In this document: piece by piece, positions 17,104-25,411 of the stretch
Numbering within the stretch: the stretch's first letter is position 1
Layout of the letters: every line of letters begins with the position of its first letter
NCBI GenBank assembly: GCA_027489065.1
Contig: JAIYAM010000013.1
Span: forward strand, 1-38,698
Origin: Erythrobacteraceae bacterium
Lineage (GTDB): Bacteria > Pseudomonadota > Alphaproteobacteria > Sphingomonadales > Sphingomonadaceae
Length of the DNA stretch: 38,698 nt
Direction of reading: 5' to 3'
Position numbers and translations under genes: made by a program
The notes under the pieces: generated by a model
What the model saw: only the letters and a program-made list of their open reading frames with translations
The model's database searches: none
Told to the model about the DNA's origin: nothing

Positions 17104-18389
17104 GCAAAGCCTTCGGCCCGCATGTCGTCGGGCTTGTAGATGTTGCGCAGGTCCACCATCACCGGCGCCTTGGCGAGCTCCTTGACGCGCTTGAGATCGA
17201 GCGCGCGGAAGGCGTCCCACTCGGTGACGATCACCACCACGTCGGCATCCTGGATCGCGGCATAGGGACTGTCGCACATGGTCACGCCCGGCAGCAGCGG
17301 GGCTGCGGCTTCCATGCCTTCGGGGTCATAGGCGGCGACCTCGACCCCTGCATCCATCAGCGTCTGCGCCACCGCGATCGACGGCGAATCGCGCATGTCG
17401 TCGGTGTTGGGCTTGAAGGTCAGCCCGAGCAGCGCCGCCTTCTTGCCGCGCGCTTCCTCGAACCCGCCCAGCGCGTCGACGACCTTGCGGCCCATTGCCC
17501 GCTTGCGGGTGTCGTTGACCTTGACCACGGCTTCCACGATCCGCGTCGGGCTGTCGTAATCCTCGGCGGTCTTGAGCAGGGCGAGCGTGTCCTTGGGGAA
17601 GCACGATCCGCCGTAGCCGGGGCCGGCGTGCAGGAACTTGGAACCGATGCGGTTGTCCATGCCGATCCCGCGGCTGACGTCCTGCACGTTCGCGCCGACC
17701 TTCTCGCACAGGTCCGCCATCTCGTTGATGAAGGTGATCTTGGTCGCGAGAAAGGCGTTGGCGGCGTATTTGATGAGCTCGCTGGTGCGGCGCGAGGTGA
17801 ACAGGATCGGGCTCTCGTTGAGGAACAGCGGGCGGTACACCTGACGCATCACCTGGCGGCCATATTCGTCTTCGGCGCCGATGACGATGCGGTCGGGGCG
17901 CTTGAAATCGCCGATCGCCGCGCCTTCGCGCAGGAATTCGGGGTTGGAGACGACCGAAACCTTGTGAGCGGTTCCGGTCTCATGGAGGATCCGCTCCACC
18001 TCGTCACCGGTGCCCACGGGCACGGTCGACTTGGTGACCACCACCGCATCATTCGCCAGCTTCTCGCCGACTTCGCGGGCGACTTCGTAGACGAAGGTAA
18101 GGTCGGCATGGCCGTCGCCTCGGCGGCTCGGGGTGCCGACCGCGATGAAGATCGCTTCCGCGCCCTTGATGCCTTCGCCCAGATCGGTGGTGAAGCTGAG
18201 ACGCCCCGCCTTGACGTTGCTTTCGACCAGCGCGTCGAGCCCGGGTTCGTAGATCGGCATGATCCCGGCGTGGAGCCGGTCGATCTTGCCCTGATCCTTG
18301 TCGATGCACACCACGTCGTGACCGAAATCGGCAAAGCATGCCCCCGACACGAGCCCGACATAGCCGGATCCGACCATCGCAATCTTCAT
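17079..18389 (-). CDS. ugd: UDP-glucose 6-dehydrogenase
   Basis: Oxidises UDP-glucose to UDP-glucuronate in two NAD-dependent steps, supplying precursors for exopolysaccharide or glucuronate-containing sphingolipids. The 436-residue protein has the N-terminal Rossmann motif VGSGYVGLVSG, the TKSTVPVGTG and NPEFLREG segments, catalytic Cys263 in GYGGSCFPKD, and a C-terminal UDP-binding domain with GLTFKPNTDDMR. It starts 42 bp after the PrpA-like phosphatase gene and is probably in its operon. Confidence 0.97.
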   Translation of the reverse strand: MKIAMVGSGYVGLVSGACFADFGHDVVCIDKDQGKIDRLHAGIMPIYEPGLDALVESNVKAGRLSFTTDLGEGIKGAEAIFIAVGTPSRRGDGHADLTFVYEVAREVGEKLANDAVVVTKSTVPVGTGDEVERILHETGTAHKVSVVSNPEFLREGAAIGDFKRPDRIVIGAEDEYGRQVMRQVYRPLFLNESPILFTSRRTSELIKYAANAFLATKITFINEMADLCEKVGANVQDVSRGIGMDNRIGSKFLHAGPGYGGSCFPKDTLALLKTAEDYDSPTRIVEAVVKVNDTRKRAMGRKVVDALGGFEEARGKKAALLGLTFKPNTDDMRDSPSIAVAQTLMDAGVEVAAYDPEGMEAAAPLLPGVTMCDSPYAAIQDADVVVIVTEWDAFRALDLKRVKELAKAPVMVDLRNIYKPDDMRAEGFAYVSVGRA

Positions 18390-18431
18390 AGACCTGCCCT
18401 CAAGCGAGTGAAGACGCCGGACGGCGCCCGT

Positions 18432-19250
18432 TTAGGGGTTCGGCGGACGGTCGCCATGGAACATGCCGACCTCACCATTCTCGTTAGCCCGCGCCTGCAG
18501 GATGCGGCGCTGGTCGCCCTCGAGCACGAGGGCTGTAAGCACACCCGAGCGGAAAGCGCCAGTATCAATGCCGATGCGGTTGCCGCAGTCATTAACATGT
18601 TCGAAGATCGTGTGGCCGTGGACGACCACTTTCTCGAGCGCGCCTTCATGATCGAGGAACCCGCTGCGGATCCACAGGAGGTCGCTGCGCTTCTGTTCGG
18701 ACAGGGGGCGCGAGGGATCGATCCCGGCATGGACGAAGACATAGTCGCCCGCACGGATCATCGTTTCGAAGGCGGCGACATAGTCGCGCACCGATTGCGG
18801 AATGCGCGCGCAATAGAGCTCGTGGAGTTCCTCGAGGGAGAGGCTTGCAAGCTCCTGCGCGGTGAAGCCGAAGCTCAGCACGGTTTCGTAGCCGCCGTGC
18901 TTGAGGAAGTGGCGCAGCGCCTCGGGCGAGCGGAAGGCGGCGAGGAACATGTCCTCGTGATTGCCGGCGAGCACGCGCACGTTGCGGGTCTGCTGCCAGG
19001 CGCGGGTGCGGGCGATCACCCCGGCGCTGTCCGGGCCGCGATCGACAAGGTCGCCGAGCAGCACGATGCGGTGGTCCAACGCTGGTGCGGCGGCGATCTC
19101 GTCCTCGATCGCGGCGACCATCACCTCGAACAGGTCGCGCCGCCCGTGAATGTCGCCGATCGCATAATAGCGCGTGCCCGCCGGAACCTGCGGCAGCTGG
19201 ACCGGCGAGGGAGAACGGAGAAATTCGCGCAGACGCTGCAGCATGACCAT
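18432..19250 (-). CDS. PrpA-like serine/threonine metallophosphatase
   Basis: Calcineurin-type protein phosphatase of the bacterial PPP group, 272 residues. The metal-site motifs are GDIHGRRDL, GDLVDRGPDS and GNHED, followed by single His ligands in FVHAGID and VVHGHT. No signal peptide; cytoplasmic. The ATG at 19250 and another at 19244 are both in frame; neither has a good ribosome site, and two near-identical 13-bp units sit just upstream. It probably shares a transcript with ugd. Substrates unknown. Confidence 0.9.
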   Translation of the reverse strand: MVMLQRLREFLRSPSPVQLPQVPAGTRYYAIGDIHGRRDLFEVMVAAIEDEIAAAPALDHRIVLLGDLVDRGPDSAGVIARTRAWQQTRNVRVLAGNHEDMFLAAFRSPEALRHFLKHGGYETVLSFGFTAQELASLSLEELHELYCARIPQSVRDYVAAFETMIRAGDYVFVHAGIDPSRPLSEQKRSDLLWIRSGFLDHEGALEKVVVHGHTIFEHVNDCGNRIGIDTGAFRSGVLTALVLEGDQRRILQARANENGEVGMFHGDRPPNP

Positions 19251-19252
19251 TG

Positions 19253-19278
19253 TTACGGTAATCCGTTTCGGTAACCCG
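19253..19278. repeat. Tandem 13-bp repeat at the phosphatase start
   Basis: TTACGGTAATCCG (19253-19265) and TTTCGGTAACCCG (19266-19278) are adjacent and agree at 11 of 13 positions. They begin 2 bases upstream of the start codon at 19250, where a ribosome site would normally be. Confidence 0.6.
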
Positions 19279-19314
19279 ACATAGGTCCTAAGAGAGGGAG
19301 GGTCGAGGAAGGTC

Positions 19315-19342
19315 GCGCCAGCCCCCCGGCGAGAGCTGGCGC
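19315..19342. other. Perfect 8-bp hairpin between the SIMPL and phosphatase genes
   Basis: GCGCCAGC (19315-19322) pairs with GCTGGCGC (19335-19342) around a 12-base loop. Both neighbouring genes are on the minus strand; it could end the SIMPL transcript or shape the phosphatase leader. There is no U-tract. Confidence 0.45.
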
Positions 19343-19431
19343 ATATGTCCCATAACGCAGGGTGGCAACGGACCCTCTGCCTCTAACGATGGGCGGTGCA
19401 AATTTGTCGCCCAGCCGATACGCCGGGCCGC

Positions 19432-20190
19432 CTAATCGAGCGTGAAGCTGACCGTGGTGACCACCCGCACCTTCTTGTAGGGACTGTCGGCCATGCCCCA
19501 GCCGCCGCCCGAGTCCCCGTCGCGTGCGGTGACCTCGAAGTAGCCCTGCGTCGCATCGCGGATCTTGCCCACACCGCTTTCCGAATCCTTGGCGAACTGC
19601 TGCGCCGAGGCGCGCGCGTCCTTGGTCGCCTCGGCCACCATTTCCGGCTTGATGTCGTTCAGCTTGGTGAAGGTGTAGGCCATCCCCGAGCCTTCCTCGA
19701 GGAACACCCCGCGGCTGACGAGATCGAACTGGCGGGCGACCGCCTTCTGCGCGCGGGCGATGTCGTTGGTGCGCAGCGCGAGCCGCTGGCGGACGGTGTA
19801 GCTGGTGACGCCGCTTTGATCGGTCATGCTCGACACGTTCGCGCCGGTCGGCTGGAGCGCCTCGGCGGGGAAGCCCAGTTCCTTGAAGAACCCCTCGATC
19901 GTGGCGGTGTCGGCGCGCACCTTGGCTTGCGCTGCGGCGATGTCGGTCGAGGTGGTCGAATAGGAGATCGTCCAGGTCGCAAGGTCGGCGGTGACGTCGC
20001 GCTCGGCGAGCCCGCGCACCGTGACCGCGCGCTCGGCATCCTTGGCCCGCAGGAGCCCGTTGCCGAGCAGGTAGCCCCCGGCGATCATTCCGACGGCGAT
20101 GATTCCCGCCGTGCCGAACCAGCGCAGGGATGCCGGCTCCGTCAAAGCACCGTTCGTCGTGTTTGCCGGTTGCATGTCGTCACCGCTCAT
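19432..20190 (-). CDS. SIMPL-domain (DUF541) membrane-anchored periplasmic protein
   Basis: A 252-residue protein with an N-terminal signal anchor (RWFGTAGIIAVGMIAGGYLL, about residues 23-42) and a SIMPL domain starting at AVTVRGLAERDVTADLATW. The domain fold is shared with proteins of the BP26/OMP28 group; its role in bacteria is not settled, with stress and envelope links reported. The ATG at 20190 has AGGAA seven bases upstream. It diverges from the glyoxalase gene across 78 bp. Confidence 0.88.
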   Translation of the reverse strand: MSGDDMQPANTTNGALTEPASLRWFGTAGIIAVGMIAGGYLLGNGLLRAKDAERAVTVRGLAERDVTADLATWTISYSTTSTDIAAAQAKVRADTATIEGFFKELGFPAEALQPTGANVSSMTDQSGVTSYTVRQRLALRTNDIARAQKAVARQFDLVSRGVFLEEGSGMAYTFTKLNDIKPEMVAEATKDARASAQQFAKDSESGVGKIRDATQGYFEVTARDGDSGGGWGMADSPYKKVRVVTTVSFTLD

Positions 20191-20268
20191 CGCATTGTTC
20201 CTCGTGTCAATTGGTGCGACGAGTTGTGCATCCTCGTCGATGAACCGTTTTTGAATGGAAGTGCAGCA

Positions 20269-20706
20269 ATGGTGAAATATCTTCACTCGATGATCCGCGT
20301 GTCCGATCCGGACGCGACGGTCGAATTCTTCAAGCTGATCGGCCTCGAGGAGGTGCGCCGCTTCGACAGCGAGCAGGGGCGCTTCACCCTGATCTTCCTC
20401 GCCGCGCCCGGGCAGGCGGGGCTGGCCGAGGTCGAACTCACCTATAACTGGCCACCCGCCGACGGCAGCCCTGCCGAGGATTACGACGGCGGCCGCAATT
20501 TCGGGCACCTCGCCTTCCGCGTCGAGAATGTCTACGAGACGTGCCAGCGGCTCGCGGATGCAGGCCACATCATCCATCGCCCGCCGCGCGACGGCCATAT
20601 GGCCTTCGTCAAATCGCCCGACGGCATCTCGGTCGAACTGCTCCAGGAAGGGCATCTCGAACCGGCCGAGCCGTGGGTGAGCATGCCGAATGTCGGCAGC
20701 TGGTAA
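20269..20706 (+). CDS. gloA: Lactoylglutathione lyase (glyoxalase I)
   Basis: Converts the methylglyoxal-glutathione hemithioacetal to S-lactoylglutathione. The 145-residue VOC-fold protein has all four metal ligands of glyoxalase I: His6 (LHSMIRV), Glu in AEVELTYN, His in FGHLAFRV and Glu in GISVELLQ. The start ATG at 20269 is preceded by GGAA at 20258-20261. A single gene, divergent from the SIMPL gene; a weak 5-bp hairpin follows its stop. Confidence 0.95.
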   Translation: MVKYLHSMIRVSDPDATVEFFKLIGLEEVRRFDSEQGRFTLIFLAAPGQAGLAEVELTYNWPPADGSPAEDYDGGRNFGHLAFRVENVYETCQRLADAGHIIHRPPRDGHMAFVKSPDGISVELLQEGHLEPAEPWVSMPNVGSW

Positions 20707-20732
20707 TCACCGTTGGAGCGGCCCTGCGGCCG

Positions 20733-20798
20733 TTAAGACAACTTAAAGCACTAAAATAAGTTAGGCCGGTTGCGCTGAGGTCACTGTCCAAGTAAGTT
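20733..20798 (+). promoter_or_regulatory. AT-rich control region before the NfrB-like gene
   Basis: An unusually AT-rich stretch for this genome. It holds TTAA (20733-20736) and TTAA (20743-20746) six bases apart, an inverted pair AACTTA (20740-20745)/TAAGTT (20757-20762), and a further TAAGTT (20793-20798). It probably contains the operon promoter and an operator; the pattern is close to, but not, the CtrA box TTAA-N7-TTAA. Confidence 0.4.
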
Positions 20799-20827
20799 GA
20801 CTCTCTAATTGGGGGGAGGGTCGCACC

Positions 20828-22282
20828 TTGTCCGTGCCGGGTTTTGATCCATGGCAGTGGCTTGCACTGCTGCAGCATGAACTATTGCTTTTCGCCGGAG
20901 TGTTTTTCCTGATCGGCGCGCTCGACGATTTGGCCGTCGATGCGCTGTGGCTGGCGCTGCGCGCAGGCGGCGGCGCGAAGTCCGAGCAGCGCTCGCGCGG
21001 TGCGCTTCAGAACCGGCCGCTCTCCGGGCCCATCGCGGTCGTGATACCCGCCTGGCGCGAGGCGGCGGTGATCGGCCAGACCGTCCGCCACATGCTCGAC
21101 ACCTGGCCCCAGCCGGGCTTGCGGCTCTATGTCGGCTGCTACCGCAACGATCCCGCCACGCTCGGCGCCTGCATCGCCGCCGCACGGCGCGACCCGCGCC
21201 TGAGGCTGGTGATCCTCGACCGCGACGGGCCGACCACCAAGGCCGATTGCCTCAACCGCCTCTATGCCGCTCTGGCGCTCGACGAGGAGCGCGGCGGGCG
21301 CCGCTTCACCGCGGTGGTGTTCCACGATGCCGAAGACATCGTCGATGCCGGCGCGCTGGGCCTGCTCGACGAGTGCATCGCGGGCGGCGCGGACTTCGTG
21401 CAGCTCCCCGTGGAGCCGCTGATCCCCCATCACCGGGCCCTGCTCGCCCGCCATGTCGGCGCGCATTACTGCGAGGAATTCGCCGAGGCGCACGGCAAGG
21501 CGATGGTGGTGCGCGACGCGATCGGCGCGGCGCTGCCGGGCGCCGGCGTGGGCTGCGCCGCCTCGCGCCGCGCGCTCGACTGGCTGGTCGCCCGCCGCCA
21601 GGCGGACGCCGGCGCGCAGGGCGTGCCCTTCGCGAGCGATTCGCTCACCGAGGATTACGAACTTGGCCTCGCCATCGCCGCGGCGGGCGGCCGGTGCCGC
21701 TTCGTGCGCGCCCGCGGCGAGGACGGGCGGCTGATCGCCACCCGCGCCTATTTCCCGCACAGCTTCAGCACCGTCGTGCGCCAGAAGAGCCGCTGGGTGC
21801 TGGGCATCTCCTTGCAGGGATGGGACAGGGTCGGCTGGGCCGGCGGGCTGATCGAGACCTGGATGCGCGCGCGCGACCGGCGCGGACCGCTCACTGCGCT
21901 GCTGCTGCTGGTCGGCTATGCGCTGATCGTGCTGACCGGCGCGCTCGGCCTGCTGGTGGCTGCGGGCATCGCCGAGCCGATCCGGCTTTCGCCGCCGCTG
22001 GCGGCGGTGCTCGCCGCCAATGCGCTTGCCTTCGCGTGGCGGATCGGGATGCGCTTTGCCTTTACGGCGCGCGAATATGGTCTGGCCGAGGGGCTCTGGG
22101 CCATTGTGCGTCTGCCGCTCGCCAATGTCATCGCGATCGTCTCCGGACGGCGGGCGGTGTTCACCTATATCGGCGCGCTGGCCGGGCGGGCGGCGGCCTG
22201 GGACAAGACCGAGCACGACGCCAACCCCGGCCGCCCGGCCGCCGCGGCAGGGTTCGGCATCGCAAGATCGGGGGTGCGATGA
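20828..22282 (+). CDS. NfrB-like membrane glycosyltransferase (GT2)
   Basis: A processive family-2 glycosyltransferase of the inner membrane, 484 residues. One helix near the N-terminus precedes the catalytic domain, and several helices follow it. Motifs are VVIPAWREAAVI, YRNDPAT, DGPTTKADCLN, the DxD-like HDAEDIV, SLTEDYELG and QKSRWVLG (QxxRW). These match NfrB, the N4-phage adsorption protein B, now seen as a synthase of a surface glycan. E. coli NfrB is about 745 residues and carries a C-terminal c-di-GMP-binding MshEN domain, which is absent here. The start is a TTG at 20828 with a strong GGGAGGG ribosome site. It overlaps the next gene by 4 bases. Confidence 0.88.
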   Translation: MSVPGFDPWQWLALLQHELLLFAGVFFLIGALDDLAVDALWLALRAGGGAKSEQRSRGALQNRPLSGPIAVVIPAWREAAVIGQTVRHMLDTWPQPGLRLYVGCYRNDPATLGACIAAARRDPRLRLVILDRDGPTTKADCLNRLYAALALDEERGGRRFTAVVFHDAEDIVDAGALGLLDECIAGGADFVQLPVEPLIPHHRALLARHVGAHYCEEFAEAHGKAMVVRDAIGAALPGAGVGCAASRRALDWLVARRQADAGAQGVPFASDSLTEDYELGLAIAAAGGRCRFVRARGEDGRLIATRAYFPHSFSTVVRQKSRWVLGISLQGWDRVGWAGGLIETWMRARDRRGPLTALLLLVGYALIVLTGALGLLVAAGIAEPIRLSPPLAAVLAANALAFAWRIGMRFAFTAREYGLAEGLWAIVRLPLANVIAIVSGRRAVFTYIGALAGRAAAWDKTEHDANPGRPAAAAGFGIARSGVR

Positions 22283-23523
22283 CGCCGGGACCAAACCACA
22301 ACGCTGCGCCGCCGATCGGCTATCGCGGCGGACCGCTGGTGATGCTGCTGCTGCTGTTCGCCGGCTGGGCGATGCTGCGCACGCTGTGGTGGGAGGATCC
22401 CTTCGCGCCCCCGGCCGCTGCCCTCTCCGGTCCGCCCCCTGCAGGCATTGCGCCGCGCTCGCTGGCGAGCCCGATCCTGCTCGCCGGCGTGCCCCTGCCG
22501 GACGCCGCCTATGACCCGGTCGGCGCCGGAGTTCCCCAACCATGGATGGAGCAGGGCGCGTACCCGGCCAACGGTCCCTATTACGGCCCTGCCAACGGCG
22601 CCGCATACGGCCCGCCCGGTGCCGCGCCCGTCTACCGGCGGGCCCCGCGTCCGCAGCGGCTCATCGCCTATGATCCCGCGCCCGAGATCATCCTGCCGGG
22701 CATATCGCGCTACCCCAGCCTGCCGCCGGGCGCCGGGATCGGTCCCGAGGCGCTCGCCCGCGCGGCGCAGGTCTCCGACAATGCGCCGTTCCTTCCCGCC
22801 GCGCGCGCGCGGGCGGAGGAGGCAGCACCGGCGAAGAAGCAGAAGAAGCCCGACCGCTGGTCGCTCGATGCCTGGGCCTTCCAGCGGCAGGGCTCGTCCG
22901 CCGCGCTGCCGGTCTCGCAGGGGCGCGTCCCGGTCTACGGCGCGAGTCAGGCAGGGGCCGTGCTGCAATACCGGCTCTCGCGCAAGGGCCGCCACGATCC
23001 CCGCCTCTACCTGCGCGCCTACCAGGCGCTCGTTCCGGGCGGCGAGGTCGAAGGCGCGCTCGGCGCTTCGGTGCGCCCGTTCGGCAAGGTCCCGGTGCGG
23101 GTCGCGGGCGAGGCGCGCTACACGCGGTTCGCCACCGGCGCCGCCTTCCGCCCGGCGGCCTATGCCGTCACCGAGCTCGCCCCGATCAAGCTCCCGATGC
23201 GCACCCACCTTGAAGCCTACGCGCAAGGCGGCTGGGTCGGCGGAGTGGGCAAGACCTATTTCGCCGACGGGCAGGCGACGGTCACCGGCGATCTGGGCTT
23301 CGTGGGCAAGATGAGCAAGGACGCGGTGCGCATGAGCCTTGGTGCAGGTGCATGGGGCGGGGCGCAGAGGGGCGCACAGCGGCTCGATGTCGGCCCGACG
23401 GTGCGCTTCGATTTCAAGGTCGGCCGTGTGCCGGCGCGCGTCTCGGTCGATTGGCGCCACCGCGTCGCCGGCGACGCGCAGCCCGGTTCCGGGATCAGCG
23501 CCACGATCTCCACCGGATTCTAG
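22279..23523 (+). CDS. NfrA C-terminal-like protein, short form with proline-rich linker
   Basis: A 414-residue protein with an N-terminal membrane helix (about 19-35, LVMLLLLFAGWAMLRTLWW) and a Pro/Ala/Gly/Tyr-rich stretch to about residue 180. The last 230 residues resemble the C-terminal domain of NfrA: WSLDAWAFQRQGSSAAL, SQAGAVLQYRLSRKG, and a series of strands ending in Phe, as for an outer-membrane barrel. Full NfrA has a long TPR region before this domain; none is seen here. Its ATG overlaps the glycosyltransferase stop (ATGA), so the two are coupled. A role as outer-membrane or envelope-spanning partner for glycan export is inferred. Confidence 0.72.
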   Translation: MTPGPNHNAAPPIGYRGGPLVMLLLLFAGWAMLRTLWWEDPFAPPAAALSGPPPAGIAPRSLASPILLAGVPLPDAAYDPVGAGVPQPWMEQGAYPANGPYYGPANGAAYGPPGAAPVYRRAPRPQRLIAYDPAPEIILPGISRYPSLPPGAGIGPEALARAAQVSDNAPFLPAARARAEEAAPAKKQKKPDRWSLDAWAFQRQGSSAALPVSQGRVPVYGASQAGAVLQYRLSRKGRHDPRLYLRAYQALVPGGEVEGALGASVRPFGKVPVRVAGEARYTRFATGAAFRPAAYAVTELAPIKLPMRTHLEAYAQGGWVGGVGKTYFADGQATVTGDLGFVGKMSKDAVRMSLGAGAWGGAQRGAQRLDVGPTVRFDFKVGRVPARVSVDWRHRVAGDAQPGSGISATISTGF

Positions 23524-23600
23524 CCCTTGGCGCGGATCGTCGTCGAATAGGCAGGCCGACTGACTTTAATCCCCCCGCCGCCTCGGCTAGTCCTCGTCCT

Positions 23601-24518
23601 ATGGACGTTTACCTGCCCATCGCGAATCTCTCGGTCAACGGGCTCTATATCGTCCTGCTGGGCGGGCTGACGGGGATCCTGTCGGGCCTGTTCGGGATCG
23701 GCGGCGGGTTCCTGACGACGCCGCTGCTGATCTTCTACGGCATCCCCCCGACGGTTGCGGCCGCCTCGGCGGCAACGCAGGTGACGGGCGCAAGCGTCTC
23801 GGGCGTGCTTGCCCATTCGCGGCGCAAGGGTGTCGACTACCGGATGGGCGGCGTGATGGTCGGCGGCGGCATGGTCGGCGCGCTGATCGGGGCGGGGCTG
23901 TTCAGCCTGCTCCAGCGGCTCGGCCAGATCGATGTGGTGATTTCGGTGCTCTACGTGCTGATGCTCGGCTCGATCGGCTCGCTGATGATGCGCGAAGCGG
24001 TGGACACGCTGCGCCCCGGCCTGCTCGGCAAGCGCGGCCCACAGGTGAAGAAGCGCCGCCACCACCCGCTGGTCGCCAGCCTGCCCTATCGCTGGCGGTT
24101 CTACGCCTCGGGCCTCTACATCTCGCCGCTCGCGCCGATGCTGCTCGGCATGGGGGTGGGCATCCTCACCATGCTGATGGGCGTGGGCGGCGGGTTCCTG
24201 CTGGTTCCCGCGATGCTCTACATCCTCGGGATGAGCGGCAACGTGGTGGTCGGCACCTCGCTGTTCCAGATCCTGTTCGTGACGATGGTGACCACCATGA
24301 CCCACGCGCTGACGACCAAGGCGGTCGATCTCGTGCTGGCGGCGCTGCTGCTGCTGGGTTCGGTGCTGGGCGCGCAGTTCGGCACGCAGATCGCCTCGAA
24401 GGCCAAGCCCGAATATCTGCGCCTCGCGCTTGCCGCGCTGGTGCTGCTGATCGCCTTGCGGATGCTTTACGGCCTCGGGGTCCAGCCCGACGAGATCTAC
24501 ACCGTGGAGCCGCTGTGA
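23601..24518 (+). CDS. TSUP (TauE/SafE) family sulfite or sulfonate exporter
   Basis: A 305-residue inner-membrane transporter with the internal duplication typical of the family: FGIGGGFLTTPLLIF in the first half and MGVGGGFLLVPAMLY in the second. A basic cytoplasmic loop (KRGPQVKKRRHH) lies between the halves. Members export sulfite, sulfoacetate or other sulfonates. The TIGR02186-family gene starts 10 bp downstream, a pairing common in alphaproteobacteria. The exact substrate cannot be told. Confidence 0.9.
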   Translation: MDVYLPIANLSVNGLYIVLLGGLTGILSGLFGIGGGFLTTPLLIFYGIPPTVAAASAATQVTGASVSGVLAHSRRKGVDYRMGGVMVGGGMVGALIGAGLFSLLQRLGQIDVVISVLYVLMLGSIGSLMMREAVDTLRPGLLGKRGPQVKKRRHHPLVASLPYRWRFYASGLYISPLAPMLLGMGVGILTMLMGVGGGFLLVPAMLYILGMSGNVVVGTSLFQILFVTMVTTMTHALTTKAVDLVLAALLLLGSVLGAQFGTQIASKAKPEYLRLALAALVLLIALRMLYGLGVQPDEIYTVEPL

Positions 24519-24528
24519 GAGGCGCAGC

Positions 24529-25308
24529 TTGACCATCGCCGGGCGCCTCGCCCTGCTGCTCCTTGTCTGGGCGGCGCTTACGGGCCCCCCTGCTCTTGCC
24601 CAGCGCGAGCCGGTGCTGGTGCCCGAAGTCAGCCAGTCGCTGATCGAGGTGCGGCAGGGCTTCACCGGCGCGCGGCTGCTGCTCTACGGCGCGGTGATCG
24701 ATCCCGACGCCAAGGGCAACGCGGGCAATTACGACATCGTGGTGGTGCTCAAGGGCCCCACCGAGCCGGTGCGCATCCGCGAGAAGGAGCGCATCGTCGG
24801 CATGTGGATGAACGCGCAGTCCAGCGACTTCCGCTCCGCGCCCTCGTTCTTCGCGGTCGCCTCCTCGCGGCCGATCAGCGAGATCGTCGACGAGCGGACC
24901 GCGGCGATCTACGAGCTCGGCACGCAGTTCATCCAGCTCTCGCCCTCGGGCCAGATCGAGCCCGAGGAACAGGCCCGCTTCGCCCGCGGCCTTGTCGAGC
25001 TGCGGCGGCGTCAGGGGCTCTATCAGGAGAACCCGGGCGGGGTGCGGATCAGCGAGAAGGTGCTCTACCAGGCGCGGATCGACCTGCCCTCCAACGTCAC
25101 CACCGGGCGCTACACCGCCGAAACCTTCGCCGTCGCGCGCGGCCGCGTGGTGGCGAGCGCGACCGCACGGATCGAGGTGGTCAAGGCCGGGCTCGAGGGT
25201 CAGGTGGTGACCGCCGCCCAGCGCTGGTCGTTCCTCTACGGCCTTGGCGCGATTGCGCTTTCGCTGGGCATGGGGTGGGCCGCCGGACGGTTCTTCGCGC
25301 GCTCCTGA
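24529..25308 (+). CDS. TIGR02186-family exported membrane protein
   Basis: A 259-residue protein with a signal peptide (about 1-25, ending PALAQ), a periplasmic domain of about 200 residues beginning LVPEVSQSLIEVRQGFTGAR, and a C-terminal membrane helix (LYGLGAIALSLGMGWAAGRF). This is the alphaproteobacterial family usually encoded beside a TSUP exporter; its biochemical role is not known. The start is a TTG at 24529 with GAGAGG six bases upstream. Probably an accessory to the transporter. Confidence 0.85.
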   Translation: MTIAGRLALLLLVWAALTGPPALAQREPVLVPEVSQSLIEVRQGFTGARLLLYGAVIDPDAKGNAGNYDIVVVLKGPTEPVRIREKERIVGMWMNAQSSDFRSAPSFFAVASSRPISEIVDERTAAIYELGTQFIQLSPSGQIEPEEQARFARGLVELRRRQGLYQENPGGVRISEKVLYQARIDLPSNVTTGRYTAETFAVARGRVVASATARIEVVKAGLEGQVVTAAQRWSFLYGLGAIALSLGMGWAAGRFFARS

Positions 25309-25340
25309 GGTTGGCGGGAATGTTGCGGGAAAGTGCAGCG

Positions 25341-25356
25341 TTGACGCGATCTTAAC
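25341..25356 (+). promoter_or_regulatory. CtrA-box-like element before the HerA-type gene
   Basis: TTGA (25341-25344) and TTAAC (25352-25356) are separated by 7 bases. This is one mismatch from the CtrA consensus TTAA-N7-TTAAC, and it lies 56 bp before the start codon. TTGACG here could also be a -35 element. Confidence 0.35.
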
Positions 25357-25411
25357 CTCAAGCCCCCTATCTCGCGAGGCGTCCCCAAGGGCGCGCAAGG
25401 GAAGGGCGCAG

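Noticed and set aside
16449..19274. Very long plus-strand open frame (941 codons)
   Set aside because: It runs antisense through ugd and the phosphatase gene, has no family motifs, and is a by-product of GC-rich codon use.
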